Source: Tricholomella constricta
Lineage: Eukaryota; Basidiomycota; Agaricomycetes; Agaricales; Lyophyllaceae
DNA length: 64,000 nt
NCBI GenBank assembly: GCA_013368375.1
Contig: JAACJP010000001.1
Span: 2,170,001-2,234,000 of the forward strand
Reading direction: 5' to 3'
The notes below the pieces were generated by a model. It searched no databases and had not been told where the DNA came from. It saw only the letters and a list, made by a program, of their open reading frames with translations. Both the position numbers and the translations under genes were made by a program. Below are positions 1 to 11,246 of the stretch, piece by piece (position 1 is the stretch's first letter; each line of letters begins with the position of its first letter).

Positions 1-818
1 GCTCAAGCGCCTGTTCGCAATATCTTTCCCTTTCAACACAAACCAAACACACTGGATCGTGACCGAATCGTTGTTCCTGCAGGATGGGATAGCTGGGGAA
101 AAATATCTGTGATGCGTGATGGATTTGACGCCAAAATGTGGGGAGAAGCCTGGGAGAGAGACTTAACAGACGACCCGAGTGAAGGAAACGGAGCCAAGAA
201 ACTTTACGCGTCCCTTGTCCCGGACCAGGGTACGAAGGTGAGTACGTCGAGTTCCACATTTTATGTTTGCTGAGATACTTCAAGCCACCGCCCCTACCAC
301 CATTCAACAATCCAACACCGGAGCAAGCATTCCTGGCAAAGAATTACGACGAGAATGCAAAGAAACCGGATCGGGATCCCCGTGGGGCTTTCCGAAACCC
401 TACAGACCTCACTGGTGCGTCAGCGGGTATCGTTGGCCCACTTGGAAGCAGCAGCTTTAGTCTGCCGAACGTGGAACGTGCATTGACAGAGATGGAGGTG
501 GGTATCGGAGGTGGGTCAGGCACAACTTCAGACACTGCGAGGAGATCTACGCGCAATCCCAATGCACCAGCTGGTCGGCCCGCAGGCCTGGCACCAGTCG
601 GTACGTCGGTTCCTGTAACGGGACGGTCACCGGCCTCGCCAACACCAACAGCTGGGTCCCCGAGCCCTACTGGTGGACAGACACAGCACGAAGTGTTGCA
701 GAACTTTTTCCAGAGTTTACTCAGTTCGAAGGATCGCACTGGGTCAGCAGCGGGGGCGAGAACGGCGACTCCGGCTAAGGCGAATGGGGGCGGTAGTGGT
801 GGAGAAGACGGAGCATAA
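1..818 (+). CDS. Cytoplasmic dynein 1 light intermediate chain, 3' part
   Basis: Exons 1-237 and 285-818, joined by a phase-0 intron at 238-284 (GTGAGT...TTCAAG). The gene enters from the left edge, so its P-loop half is missing. The visible part has HKPNTLDRDRIVVPAGWDSW and a following MRDGFD segment, typical of the C-terminal half of the dynein light intermediate chain RAS-like domain. After the intron comes PPPLPPFNNPTPEQAF and then a long Pro/Ser/Gly/Thr-rich tail that probably carries the cargo-adaptor binding helix (EVLQNFFQSLL). The protein is a non-catalytic subunit of the minus-end microtubule motor. TAA is at 816-818. The family call rests on motif recall and is firm; the low-complexity tail is not informative. 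Confidence 0.85.
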
Positions 819-1167
819 TGGAGATTGAGAGGATGTCGTTCAGAGTTTTATGTTTCGTTTGTCGGCATATGCGACGTTTGGAGCTGTCTCCTAAGGGGGA
901 TATCAGCCACTGACGTGTTGACATGTGTTGTGGCGCGCATGATAATTCTTCCTTTATCCTTGACCACCATCTCACAGTTAGCCGCTCTCCTCGACGCTAC
1001 ACACCGCTGCTGGCCGAGTCGTCGCAGCCCCTTCTCACACTCATATAAATTATAGTCTCTATCTTGTGTATAAAAAAATGGGAAAATGGTGCGCTGTGCA
1101 GCCTAGGCGCTTACATTGCATCACACATACATACTCACACACTGCCGTCTGTACAGGACACCCGACT

Positions 1168-2470
1168 ATGTTGACGATGTCCTACATTCTAAAATCAAGT
1201 CCTTGGTGTATGTCACCACAGGCCGTCATTTTGAAGTCAATGTGCACGGCTCATACTCCAGCTAGGTCTGGCGCCATCAAGCGGTCTTCCCTGGAGAAAA
1301 CCGAACCTACTATTAGCTACGAGGAGTTTGTGACTGATTTGGATACGGGCGACTCCTTTACTACCTCTCTAATCGACATTCTCGTCAAGGTGAGCCTATC
1401 CGCACATTTACCATGTCCTGCCGCTGATTTTATCCACATATCAGGAGATGGCGGAGCGGCGCACCCGACCAAACGTCAACGACAGAAGACTCATCGCGGA
1501 CCGTTCAGCCAAAAGCCTACGACTTCTAGCGACCCCTCTCCGGATCTACCGCGACCGTTCGATGGGACGCTACCACCCCAGCCGACGCTCAGCGAATTTG
1601 TCAGATTACCTGAGCGCCCCTCCACTAGAAATGGATATGGAGGAGGATGAAGATATATTTGAACGTATGCTAGACGGTGGGCCGACGATCGAGGGTGCTC
1701 GCATCAACTCGGACCTGTACGAGGCATACGGCACAAATGCCGGACCCAGTTCCAGACCTGTTTCAAGCCCCTCACCTCCAGCAGATGATCCTCCGTCTCC
1801 TCCTACGCAACCCTCGCATTTTCGTAGTGGCCCGTGGTCAATGACAGGCGGGCTTCCAACAACCATGCTGACTCGCCAACCTTCCATCCGCCGCCCCGTT
1901 CGTTCCAGGACGGTGGATTTCAATGAGTTTACGCACCGCCGCCGTTCTTCTACGAGGGAGAACCCGGGCTCGCATGGTGAATCGAGCGAAAGCTTGGAGC
2001 TGCGAGAAGGACCGTCGGGTCGTTCTTCTCAATCTGCCCGCCGGTTCTTCCCTTTCATTCGTACGCGCCGTTATGACCACCCGGACCCATGGGGCTCTGA
2101 CATTCATTCCCCGTATGACACAGAGGAGGGTATTACACACACATCCGAACCTTCGAACGCGCCATGGTTCAATTTGGCGCCGCCTGTTCTTAGAGAACCC
2201 ACGACGATGGAGGAGGTCCTAGCGGATGCAGAACTCAGTGATGAGAGAGGTCATACAGGCGTTATACCAAGGCTTCGTCGTGGCGGTCTCCGGGCCCCTG
2301 AATCTATCCTGTCGCGACACGCGTCCCCCATCCCAAGTCCCAATCCTCCAGAAATTGCATACGAACCAGAAAATACAACAGTTACGGCTAACGCATCTAG
2401 CGATGCAGCCCCGGGCGAGCTAACGGGATATCCTACCCCAGGTTCAACCGAACATGAATTTTTTGCATAG
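1168..2470 (+). CDS. Unrecognised Ser/Pro/Arg-rich protein
   Basis: Best model: exons 1168-1205, 1266-1389 and 1445-2470. The second intron (1390-1444, GTGAGC...ATATCAG, phase 0) is well supported. The first (1206-1265, GTGTATG...CAGCTAG) is 60 bp and stop-free, so it could also be read through; the start could be 1168, 1177 or further upstream. The N-terminal part (TISYEEFVTDLDTGDSF, then a basic stretch) looks ordered. The rest is Pro/Ser/Arg-rich with an acidic patch (MDMEEDEDIFERML), so probably disordered. I recognise no domain and infer no function. It lies 350 bp downstream of the dynein gene on the same strand. Confidence 0.55.
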
Positions 2471-2679
2471 ACCTGAAGGTCATGGATCATTTGTATGACG
2501 ACATGTATATATGTTGCCTGCTGGGACTTCTACTACTGCGTAGCTTTGTTTCATAAATTATCTTGGCCTTACCCTCTCCACCATCGTGCATATGTACTTT
2601 TCGATTGTTGAGCCTTGAAAATGTACTTTTTCTTTTCGTGAATTTGCACAGCCACAGCTCATCTAACCTCGACGACATC

Positions 2680-3887
2680 ATGATCAAGAAACGTACACGT
2701 CCCCAACAACGCGTCCGTGAAATATCCCTTGAAGCAGAGGAGGAGTCCCCGCAGGCAGAGAACGAGGAGGAGGAGAACTTGCCGTACGTTGCAAATGTGA
2801 ATTGACTCAATCTTGGGCGTGTTACTTAACGAACTGCTAAACTTCAGCTTAGCAGACCTTATTGAGCTTCGCAAGCTGAGGAGGGCGCGGCAGGGTATTG
2901 ACGCAGCTAAACTTAACAAAGGAGATGTGCGTAAGAAGAAGAAGCGGCCTAGGGAGGAAGGGGAGGAGGGTGGGTTGAAGAAGGGTGCACCGAAGGACGA
3001 TGAAGAAGAGTGCGTCTTGTCCTCTCATTGCATCAACCTCATGCCCGCTCACGAACTCCTTTCCTAGAGATGAGGAGGAAAAGGAAGCCCGTGCACGCAG
3101 GGTCGTGCGCGCGAACAACTTCACACAGCAGACGAACGCTCTCGATGTCGACAAACACATGTGCGCGTACAGCTTCCTACTTCTGATATTTCGGCTTCTG
3201 ATGAAAATTGTCGTGGCTTAGGATGGCGTACATCGAGGAGAATCTCAAGATTCGTAGCAAACCCCGGGACGACTCAGACGACGAGGACAAAGGGCCGTCT
3301 GATCCTCAGGAAGCCCTATACCGCCTAGCCGACCGTTGGAAGGTGGACAAGCAGAAACCGTTGGAGGATGGCAGTGTTACTAACAGCTTGACTATGCTAA
3401 CTGCCATACCAGAGGTGGACCTTGGCATGGAGTATGTTGCATTTCTCTTTATTCGGATGTTTCTAATATGTGGACCCAACAGTGCTCGCTTGAAAAACAT
3501 TGAAGAAACGGAAAAGGCCAAACGAGTTGTCGCCGAAGAACGTCAGGACCGCCGGCATAAGACCAACAACGACGAGGAGCACCTGGCTGCTTCCAGATGT
3601 GAGTTGCCGTGGCACTCCTGTCTCATTGGCGCTGTTTCTGACTCTAGTCACAGTTTACCGACCCAACCTCAAGGCGAAATCGGATGCTGACATTTTGCGC
3701 GATGCAAAGTTGGAGGCCATGGGACTACCTCCGCAGGATGACCACCCTCGGCAGCCGAACAGTGAGCGACAACAAATGGCTACGGATGAATTGGTATGTT
3801 GTTCCTCTTCAATTCATCCCCCAGACTTACAAACCAAATCATTGACAGGTTATGGAACGCTTCAAGAAACGCATGCGAAAACAATGA
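2680..3887 (+). CDS. Tls1/C9orf78 (HCA59) family protein
   Basis: Seven exons: 2680-2783, 2848-3009, 3068-3160, 3222-3431, 3483-3598, 3654-3793, 3849-3887, with introns of 51-64 bp and consistent phases. The short, very charged protein has an acidic N-terminus, then LIELRKLRRARQGIDAAKL, an MMAYIEENLK motif, RLKNIEETEKAKR, and near the end QQMATDELVMERFKKRMRKQ. This order matches the Hep_59 family (human C9orf78, fission yeast Tls1). Family members associate with the spliceosome, and in fission yeast Tls1 affects splicing and telomeric silencing. A nuclear role is inferred from homology only. The last exon codes for only 12 residues before TGA. The start ATG opens a basic KKRTRPQQR stretch typical of the family. 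Confidence 0.85.
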
Positions 3888-3939
3888 ATTTACGAACATC
3901 ACTTGTATTTTTTTCTGTACCAATTAACATCGCCGTTCA

Positions 3940-4300
3940 AGCAGTTGAATTATCCTGAAGAGAACTAAACCTCTCAAGTGTTCCAAAGTCAGGCGTTCCG
4001 AGTCCGGTGACTGTAGGAGAACGTTAGTTTCGGAATGACCTGGATCCCAGCCTTCACTGGCCTCGCATTCCAGATGAACGCTGCATTGATTGATGAGATG
4101 ACAGGCCCTTGCTTGAATCCGGTTGTGCCACATCTGGAATTGTGACCAATGGTGATGTTATTAAAACTACTGAGGCTTCTGGAGTACGACGGAGGGTTGA
4201 GGAACCTAAGGGCGGAATTCCTTGGAGACATGGACGTCCTTGAGAAGGGCCACGAATGCTGCGAACGCTGGAGCGGACGCAGGGTCTGGGCAGGGTAGTT
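3940..4300 (-). pseudogene. Relict sedolisin 3' end
   Basis: Read on the minus strand, this stretch repeats the last exons of the two sedolisins that follow. From high to low coordinate it has a FAAFVALLKDV-like segment, a broken LNPPSYS region, NNITIGHNSRCGTTGF, a GWDP-equivalent and VTGLGTPDFGTLERF. The catalytic serine codon region (GTSAS in the intact copies) is not recognisable, and in-frame stops and a frameshift occur around 4170-4200. Sites resembling the final two introns are still visible near 4012-4042. There is no upstream part of the gene here. It is best read as the remains of a third tandem copy or an unequal crossover product. Limits are approximate. Confidence 0.7.
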
Positions 4301-4639
4301 CTAGGTGTGCGTGGTCCTTCGATATCATTGGGTGCCATAGTAAGCATCACAGTATTTCAAGGCTTCACTGGCGGAGTTTCTGTAGATCGCACATGTAATC
4401 GATATGTTCCCACTGAGCGCATCAAGTAGTACTGTTCACACTCACAGCATAACCAACCTGAGACCATATAGAAAGACGATACTCTCAGAGGGTAACAATG
4501 TATGCCAATCAGGGGACGGGTGTTTTTCTACAAATAGAATATTGATGGAACATTCAACTCTACCAGTCCAGCCACAGGTATTCAGGTTCAAAAACATGGA
4601 TATGGAAAAATTGAGGAGCAATACCAGTACATACTGTGC

Positions 4640-7156
4640 TCACGACACCAGTTTCTTCAGCTTTCCAAAGTTTGGCGTACCGAGCCCAGTGACTGTAAAA
4701 GAAGGTCAACAAAGAAACAACAAACATGACTGAATTCCAGTAACCTGGATCCCATCCTTCTGTACACTGGTGATTGTTCTGATTAGTAGCACGTCACCGC
4801 GATAGAGCGAGAAACACGGACATTGAATCCAGTCGTGCCGCAACCAGAGTTATGGCCGACGGTTATATCGTTGAACCCGCTGGCAGCTTTGGAGTACAAA
4901 AGAGGGTTCAAGAAGCCAAGAGGAGGTTGGCCATTAGAGAGGCGAACATCATTCAAGAGAGCCACGATTCCTGCGAAGGTAGGAGACGAGGCGGATGTTC
5001 CTCCGATAAGTCTTGCCTGTCCAGACAAGAATATGCGATAACGGTCTCCCTGGGCCGCCACATCGGGAATTCCCTGTTTTAATGTAAGTCCTAGGTACGG
5101 AAGCATTATATTTGTGTGTCACATACTCGTCCGTTGCTGAAAAGTTTGACGTTGAAGTGTAAGGGATATGGTCAGCTAGTTTATGAAGCAAAGATTTACC
5201 GATTGAAGAGGCCTTTGTATGTGCCTTTGGGAAGCGCTTCCAAGTATTTTCTAACAACCTTGTCCTGATACTTGGGTCGAGCAAACTTCACGCAAGAGTC
5301 AGCATGTTAGAATTGGAATGCTTCATCTGAGCTCACGTAGTCACTGAAACCACCACCGGAAAAGAAGCGGGACACGGCAACTTCAGGGACGCCAACGGTA
5401 CCGCCTACCGATGTGACGCTAGCAGAGATTGATCAATGTATAAAAGAGATGCGCATGCGAGGGATAGTTACAATGGGCAGCTTGGCATATTCAGGTCAGC
5501 TTCATTCAGTGGTGATATGTTGAGATAGCTTACGATGCGGGGAACAGGGGAATAAACCTAGTAGCGTTGCGTCCATCGTTGGTGAAGCATTTTTGAGTGG
5601 CCGGGTTTGGGTTATTATCTCCTACACCTCCGTCTCCTGAAGAGAACATAAGCGAAACTCCTCGGGCGCCTTGATGTAGATAATTCCTTAGCATGGATAA
5701 TTTGGCAGTAGATTGGGTTTGACATACCGAGCTGTGCGAAGCTCTTGCATGCACGCTGAGCATAGCTTTTGGGCACTAATGACGCAATGAAAAAGTGCCT
5801 CGCATGACTGATAAGCAGTTGCCATACCAGTCTGTTCATGATCGCCGTAGCTGGTCGAGATAGAAAGAGGAGGGTTGGGATGAGAAAGGATGAAGTCCAA
5901 CCAGTCTTGGTAGGGCCTGGTGATATAGATCTTCATCAGAGGCAAATCAAGCAGTGGTTCAGAAAACTGAACTCGTTGGTGTTGGTGGGTGTTCCGACAT
6001 CTGGGTCGAAAGGTGGGCGGCCTGCAGTCGAGTAGAAAGTCCCCTGTAGATCCGCATCAGAAACCATTCGTGGTCATACTTGGATATGTGGAGGTTATTT
6101 ACTGGAATCGGGTGGGATAAACCAAATGCAAATTGAACGTCAAGATTTGCCTCGGCGCCAGCTTCTGACAAGGTCTGATTATTGAGTCCCCCTATGCGAA
6201 TTATTTTCAGGTAAACTAAACCACATAATGCTCAGAAATTGTACCTTTCACTGAAATGAACTCGAAGGAAGAACCGAGAGCATCAGGGCGTTGATCTGCG
6301 TAAAACGATTGGAGGTCCTGAATGTTCGCAAACTGTTCCAGGTAGCCTGTAATGCCGATCGAGTTTCCCGCGTGCGTCGGCGTGAACCCCACAGCGTTGT
6401 AAAGTTGTTGGAGACATTTGATAGTGATAGTCGCGTTGCAGCTCGCGTCTACCGGAACGCCAGTGGCGGCGTTAACGATGGGCGCGAGGTTTTTGAATTG
6501 TGCAGGAGCTTCAGTGTCATCGGAGAACACGATCGTCGACTTTAATTCCTTGAACTGTCCAAACATCGTGGTGGGCTGAATGAGATCGATGTGGTCATGA
6601 AGGTCTTCGGGTAGGCTATAGCTGGTTGTTCTGACAATCCTGTCCCCATTGTCATGTTTCCAGACATGATATGTCTGATTCCTCTTCAGTAATATATAGG
6701 TTATTTTTGAAGGGTAGGTCTCACAGTATTCAGCATCTCTTCAACCAGGCGGACTGGAAGCTTCAAGGTCACCCAGTCCCCAGCAGAAGAGCGACTTAGG
6801 CCGCCCTCAGTGATGCCATGAGAACTGAGCCATTCGTTGACAGCGTCGACGCTTCCTTGATGAGGAGCGACGAGTCTGTCGACCTCTTCCTTGGACAAGT
6901 GCGCGCCATATCGAGGATGATATGGGTCGCTTACTTCGTAGAGGTGCTGCTCCAAAACATGAAAGTCAGGTTGAGGGAGTCCAATGCGAAGAACGATGTT
7001 ATGGTCAGCAGGTGGCGTGGTGTGTTTGACCCAGCCATTAGGAGGAGCGATGCTTTCTTTGACCTTATACTTGCAAGGTTTTTGAGGAGCTGCCCATCCG
7101 GTTATGGGGTTGAGAGCAAGAAGATAGAGCAATCCACTGCAACAGAAGGTTCGCAT
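4640..7156 (-). CDS. Sedolisin (S53 tripeptidyl-peptidase-like), copy A
   Basis: Secreted acid serine-carboxyl protease, probably a tripeptidyl peptidase; 602 aa in 14 exons: 7156-6725, 6674-6245, 6191-6103, 6043-5973, 5916-5828, 5775-5728, 5669-5534, 5480-5472, 5418-5337, 5285-5200, 5136-5127, 5073-4822, 4766-4745, 4692-4640. Signal peptide about residues 1-22, pro-kumamolisin activation domain to about 200, then the catalytic domain. Catalytic residues seen: Glu301 and Asp305 (AEANLD), Asp399 (SSGDGG) and Ser521 (GGTSASS). The calcium-site motifs [10 protein letters not shown] and GWDPVTGLG are near the end. Exons 8 (9 bp) and 11 (10 bp) are needed to keep frame. The intron at 5917-5972 has the unusual donor GTTCAG. 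No frame breaks. Copy B lies upstream in tandem. Confidence 0.93.
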
Positions 7157-7187
7157 GATGGCTAAGCTCTCTAATGACCATGAGAGA

Positions 7188-7211
7188 TGCCTTTTAAACC
7201 CACCCTATATC
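7188..7211 (-). promoter_or_regulatory. TATA-like element of sedolisin A
   Basis: On the minus strand, ATATAGG (7204-7210) and TTTAAAA lie about 35-55 bp before the ATG at 7156, in the position of a core promoter for copy A. This is inferred from position and composition only. Confidence 0.4.
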
Positions 7212-7918
7212 GTTCCATATGCTTCTCGATCAACGCCTCCCACGTCAACGTATTGCGCGCGGTCATTGCTCCCGGTCAAAGCGGCGCTTTGGGCGGTGCA
7301 GGGCAAGACGTACGTGTTATCGCACACCTATTTTTAGCATTTGTTGATTGAGAAAGTCAGGGCGGGCGCTTCAGCTCCCCCGCTTGATAACACTTATGCC
7401 GATGCTAAACTTGTCGGCGTCCATCGATTGAGCGGACTATGCAGGAAGCAGGTGAGATTTGACTGTGTTACGAAACCTACCATAATTTCCAGTTACGTCT
7501 GCAGAGCACATGGTCACCGATTGTCGTGGACGAAAAGCGGTGATATTTTCGTCGGATATAAAGCACACAAGCATGGTTGCTTGCGCGGAAGGCCATTCTT
7601 ATGGAGCTTCCGGCATCTGATGTACCGGGCTGCCAGACTCGTAGTTTGGACGTATCGTCTTCCCCGGAATCTAAATCGTAGATCATTGCGATCGAAACCC
7701 TGTAAGCAAAGCGAGAAAGATAGACGTCCACATACGGCCTCCCTGAAAACGTTGATGTGGTACATGTCAAACTTTCGGCGCAGCGAGTGTTGATCACAAT
7801 CCAAGAGGCACGTTCTAAGGAAGCAGAGGTGTCCTAGGGAGACGTTGAAAGGGCTAAAACAGAAAACGACATGTATCCGATTGACAATCATGTACCCACG
7901 CAAATCTTTCTCCACATC
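7212..7918. other. Intergenic, between the sedolisin copies
   Basis: About 700 bp holding the 5' region of copy A and the 3' flank of copy B. Open frames at 7341-7793 (+) and 7514-7915 (-) overlap each other, resemble no family I know and have no convincing start context. I see no repeat or mobile-element end here. Confidence 0.5.
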
Positions 7919-10440
7919 TCAAACTACGAGCTTCCTGAGTTTCGCGAAGTTGGGGGTGCCCAGCCCAGTCACTGATAGGACTTGGTCAGTCTGCCAATAA
8001 TAGATGATAGATGAAGCTCACCGGGATCCCATCCTTTCGTGGCCTGACACGATAAAATATAAATACAAATAACGTGCGGGTTTTTCGTGGCAGAACTCAC
8101 GTTGAAGCCAGTAGTACCACAACCAGAATTGTGACCAATGGTGATGTCATTAAACCCTGCAGCGGCTTTCGAGTAGATGAGAGGATTTAGAAAGCCCAAA
8201 GAAGGCAATCCCCTTGAAAGCCGAACATCGTTCAGAAGGGCTACAATTCCAGCGAACGCGGGCGAGGACGCGGAAGTCCCACCAATCAAGATTGATCTTC
8301 CCGATAAGAAAATCCTAAAACGGTCAGACTGCGCAGACACATCAGGGAAAGCCTGCAGATCGAGATGAGAACGCTCATTGCGTTAGCATATAAAGGAAAC
8401 GGCATACCCTCCCATTGCTGATCGTGGAATCAGAAATGAGAACGAAGCAAAACCGAATTTGACAGGACGCACGGGTTGAAGAGGCCTTTGTAGGTGCCTT
8501 TAGGAAGGGCCTTGAGATATTTTTGGACGACACGGTCCTGGTACTTGGGACGAGGAAACTGCAGAGGAATCCGTCGGTACAGGAATGAAAGATTATGGCT
8601 GAACTAACGTAGTCGCTGAAGCCTCCGCCGGAGAAGAAACGGGAAACCGCCACCTCCGGAATGCCCGTAGTACCCCCGACGACGGTAACGCTATACGTCG
8701 CGGAGGTCAGAAGCCGTCGAGCCAAACAGGAACATATGATGGGTTACAAAGGACATCTAGACGACTGTGTTAATATATTACAATTAGGAAAATCGCGGTA
8801 ACGTACGAGGCAGGGAAACTTGGTATAAATCTGGTGACATTGCGACCGTCATTCGTGAAACACTGTTGAGTTTCCGGATTGGGGTCGTTATCACCAACGC
8901 CTCCATCTCCAGAAGAGAACATGAGGGAGACTCCTCGAGCACCTGGGCAAAAAAAAGGAGTCAGAATAGCGCTGCAATTCATGAAGTGCACCAGACCAAC
9001 CGAGTTGAGCAAAGCCTGCGCACGCACGTCGAGCAAAACTTTCAGGAACTAGGAAAATTTGATTGAACCGTTCAGCTATCATCGTCCTCACCGACAGCCT
9101 TACCAGTTTGTTCGTCGTCGCCATAACTTGTGGAAATGGACAAAGGTACATTCGTGCTGCTGAGCATAAAGTCAAGCCATTCAGTGTAGGGCCTACAAAT
9201 ACATCAGGGACAAGAGCGAGGAGGACTTAGAAACAGCGTACTCGTTTGTATTGGTAGGTGTTCCAACATCTGGTTTAAAAGGCGGGCGGCCTGCAGTGGA
9301 GAAGAAGGTTCCCTATCATCATTCCGTATCAGATATTCATTCCCAAGCCTTCGAGGAAATGATGACGGTACCAACAGGAATCGGGTGAGATAAGCCAAAT
9401 GCAAACTGGACGTCCAAGCCGGCCTCAGCACCGGCTTCGGATAAGTTCTGGCTATTGAGCCCTCCTGGAAGGACAAAATTGGCTCAGAGGAGTGCTGGAT
9501 TTGCTATTAGCTCACCGTTAACGGAAATGAACTTAAATGAAGAATTGAGAGCGTCAGGTCGCTGTTCGGCGTAGAACGACTGGAGGTCTTGCTTGTTCGC
9601 GAATTGTTCAAGGTAACCTGTAATACCGATCGAATTGTTCTTGTGCTTGGGTATGTAACCGACAGTATTGTAAAGCTGCTGAAGACATTTGATGGTAATC
9701 GTGGACTTGCAGGTGGGATCGACCGCGACGCCAGAAACAGAATCAAGTATTTTCGCTGCGAAAGTCTGCACTGGGGCTATTTCTGAGTCATCAGCCCAGA
9801 CGATGGTCGACTTGTCTCGTCTAAATCGTCCAAACATAGTTGTGGGCTGCACAAGCTCAACGTGCTCATGGAGATGCTCGGGCAGGCTGTAGCTCGTGGT
9901 TCTGACGAGCTGGTCGCCACTCTTGTGTTTCCAGACGCTGTATGTCTATAAATGCTCACTTAAGAAACTGCAGATAGCGAGGGTGAAATCAGCCAAGTAA
10001 CTACTCACGGTGTCGAGCATCTTCTCGGCCAAGTTAACAGGGATTGTCAAAGTCACCCAATCCTTCGCTGGCGAGCGAACGAGGTCGCTTTCCATGATGC
10101 CATGGGACTCCAACCACTTGTTGACAGCATGGATGCTCTCTGGATTGGGAGCAACGAGGCCCTCAGTCTCTTCTTTGGACAAATGGGCACCATAGCGATC
10201 GTGGTACGGGTCACTGACTTCGTAAAGGTGCTTCTCCAAAATGTGGAAGTTTGGCTGTGGAAGGCCGATACGCAGGGTGATGGTGTGGTCAGCAGGAGGT
10301 ACGCTGTGCTTCACCCATCCATGAGGAGCTACAACGGTCTCCTTGACCTTGTGAGAGCAGACTTTGGAAGGGGCCCCCCAACCACCAACGGGAGTAAGGG
10401 AAATGACAGCGAGGAATCCACTGATGAGAGTGATTCGCAT
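7919..10440 (-). CDS. Sedolisin (S53 tripeptidyl-peptidase-like), copy B
   Basis: Paralogue of copy A, also 602 aa in 14 exons: 10440-10009, 9945-9516, 9464-9376, 9312-9242, 9192-9104, 9048-9001, 8942-8807, 8756-8748, 8690-8609, 8558-8473, 8417-8408, 8352-8101, 8043-8022, 7971-7919. Every exon has exactly the length of its counterpart in copy A. A signal peptide ([18 protein letters not shown]) is followed by the activation domain. The active-site residues are Glu301, Asp305 (AEAGLD), Asp399 (SSGDGG) and Ser521 (GGTSASS), so the enzyme should be active. The protein ends [17 protein letters not shown]. Introns are 49-63 bp with standard GT-AG ends. An extracellular role in protein degradation at acid pH is inferred from the family. 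Confidence 0.94.
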
Positions 10441-10477
10441 GGAAGGTCAGTTTATGGAAGCTGGGGTCGGGGACTGG

Positions 10478-10485
10478 TTATATAG
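10478..10485 (-). promoter_or_regulatory. TATA box of sedolisin B
   Basis: CTATATAA on the minus strand, about 40 bp before the ATG at 10440. Copy A has a weaker counterpart at the same place. Confidence 0.55.
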
Positions 10486-11246
10486 TAGATTCGGGCTGTC
10501 AGTCCTAATTTATAATAGTGAATTCGTTACCTCACGTTAGGATTCTGACCGTCGCTTCGCAGTATCTTATGTGCGGCATCCCACATCTATTCTTGGCTCC
10601 AACGACGGCCTCCAGAGGAGCGGGCCGCATTAGTTACGCTAACTGTCAGCACAAATCGCTTGCTTGTCCATTCTGCGTAATCAGCCATCGTAGACGGGAA
10701 TCAGCGTCCTGTCCTCCCTGCCAGGGTGGTGCATCTGCATCAACGACCCTTACGTCATTTGCGAGTCTAGACGAAGAAGGACTGATTGAAATCAGGATTT
10801 AGGGTGCAATTGTTTTATCAAGTCGATGGAGTCGTACCGAGATAGCGAAGGACTTGTGAACCAGCGAAAGAAATTCAGCAGGAGTTGCTGTCGTTGATTT
10901 AACAGAAACGATGACGCCTGCGATGCAACAACATACCATATGTTTTGAATTCATTTATATGCGACTCGGCACACCACCCTCACAACAGGCATGAAGAGGA
11001 CACCAAGGTTATCCCGAGCGTTGTCAGAACCTGAGGGATCTTAAACCCTGAGCTCTCAGTTTACAACTCAGGAAGATCTTAAGCAGCAGTTGACATAACG
11101 CGATCGCTGAGACGTCTTCAAGAGCATATCAACGAAGTACTTGTCCATGGTCGTGGTCGCGGAGCAGCGAGCCCTGGAGTTGTTTGCTCCTGCTTTGCTG
11201 CACCTTCGACCGTTTTAATTTTTGATCAGCACTCACTCACAACCCT
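10486..11246. other. Intergenic, divergent sedolisin B / eIF3m promoters
   Basis: About 760 bp between two divergent genes. The open frame at 10518-10802 (+) is not family-like. I found no RNA gene, repeat array or transposon end. Confidence 0.5.

Noticed and set aside
3940..10440. Sedolisin block as part of a secondary-metabolite cluster
   Set aside because: No synthase, P450, transporter or cluster regulator is adjacent; neighbours are housekeeping genes.
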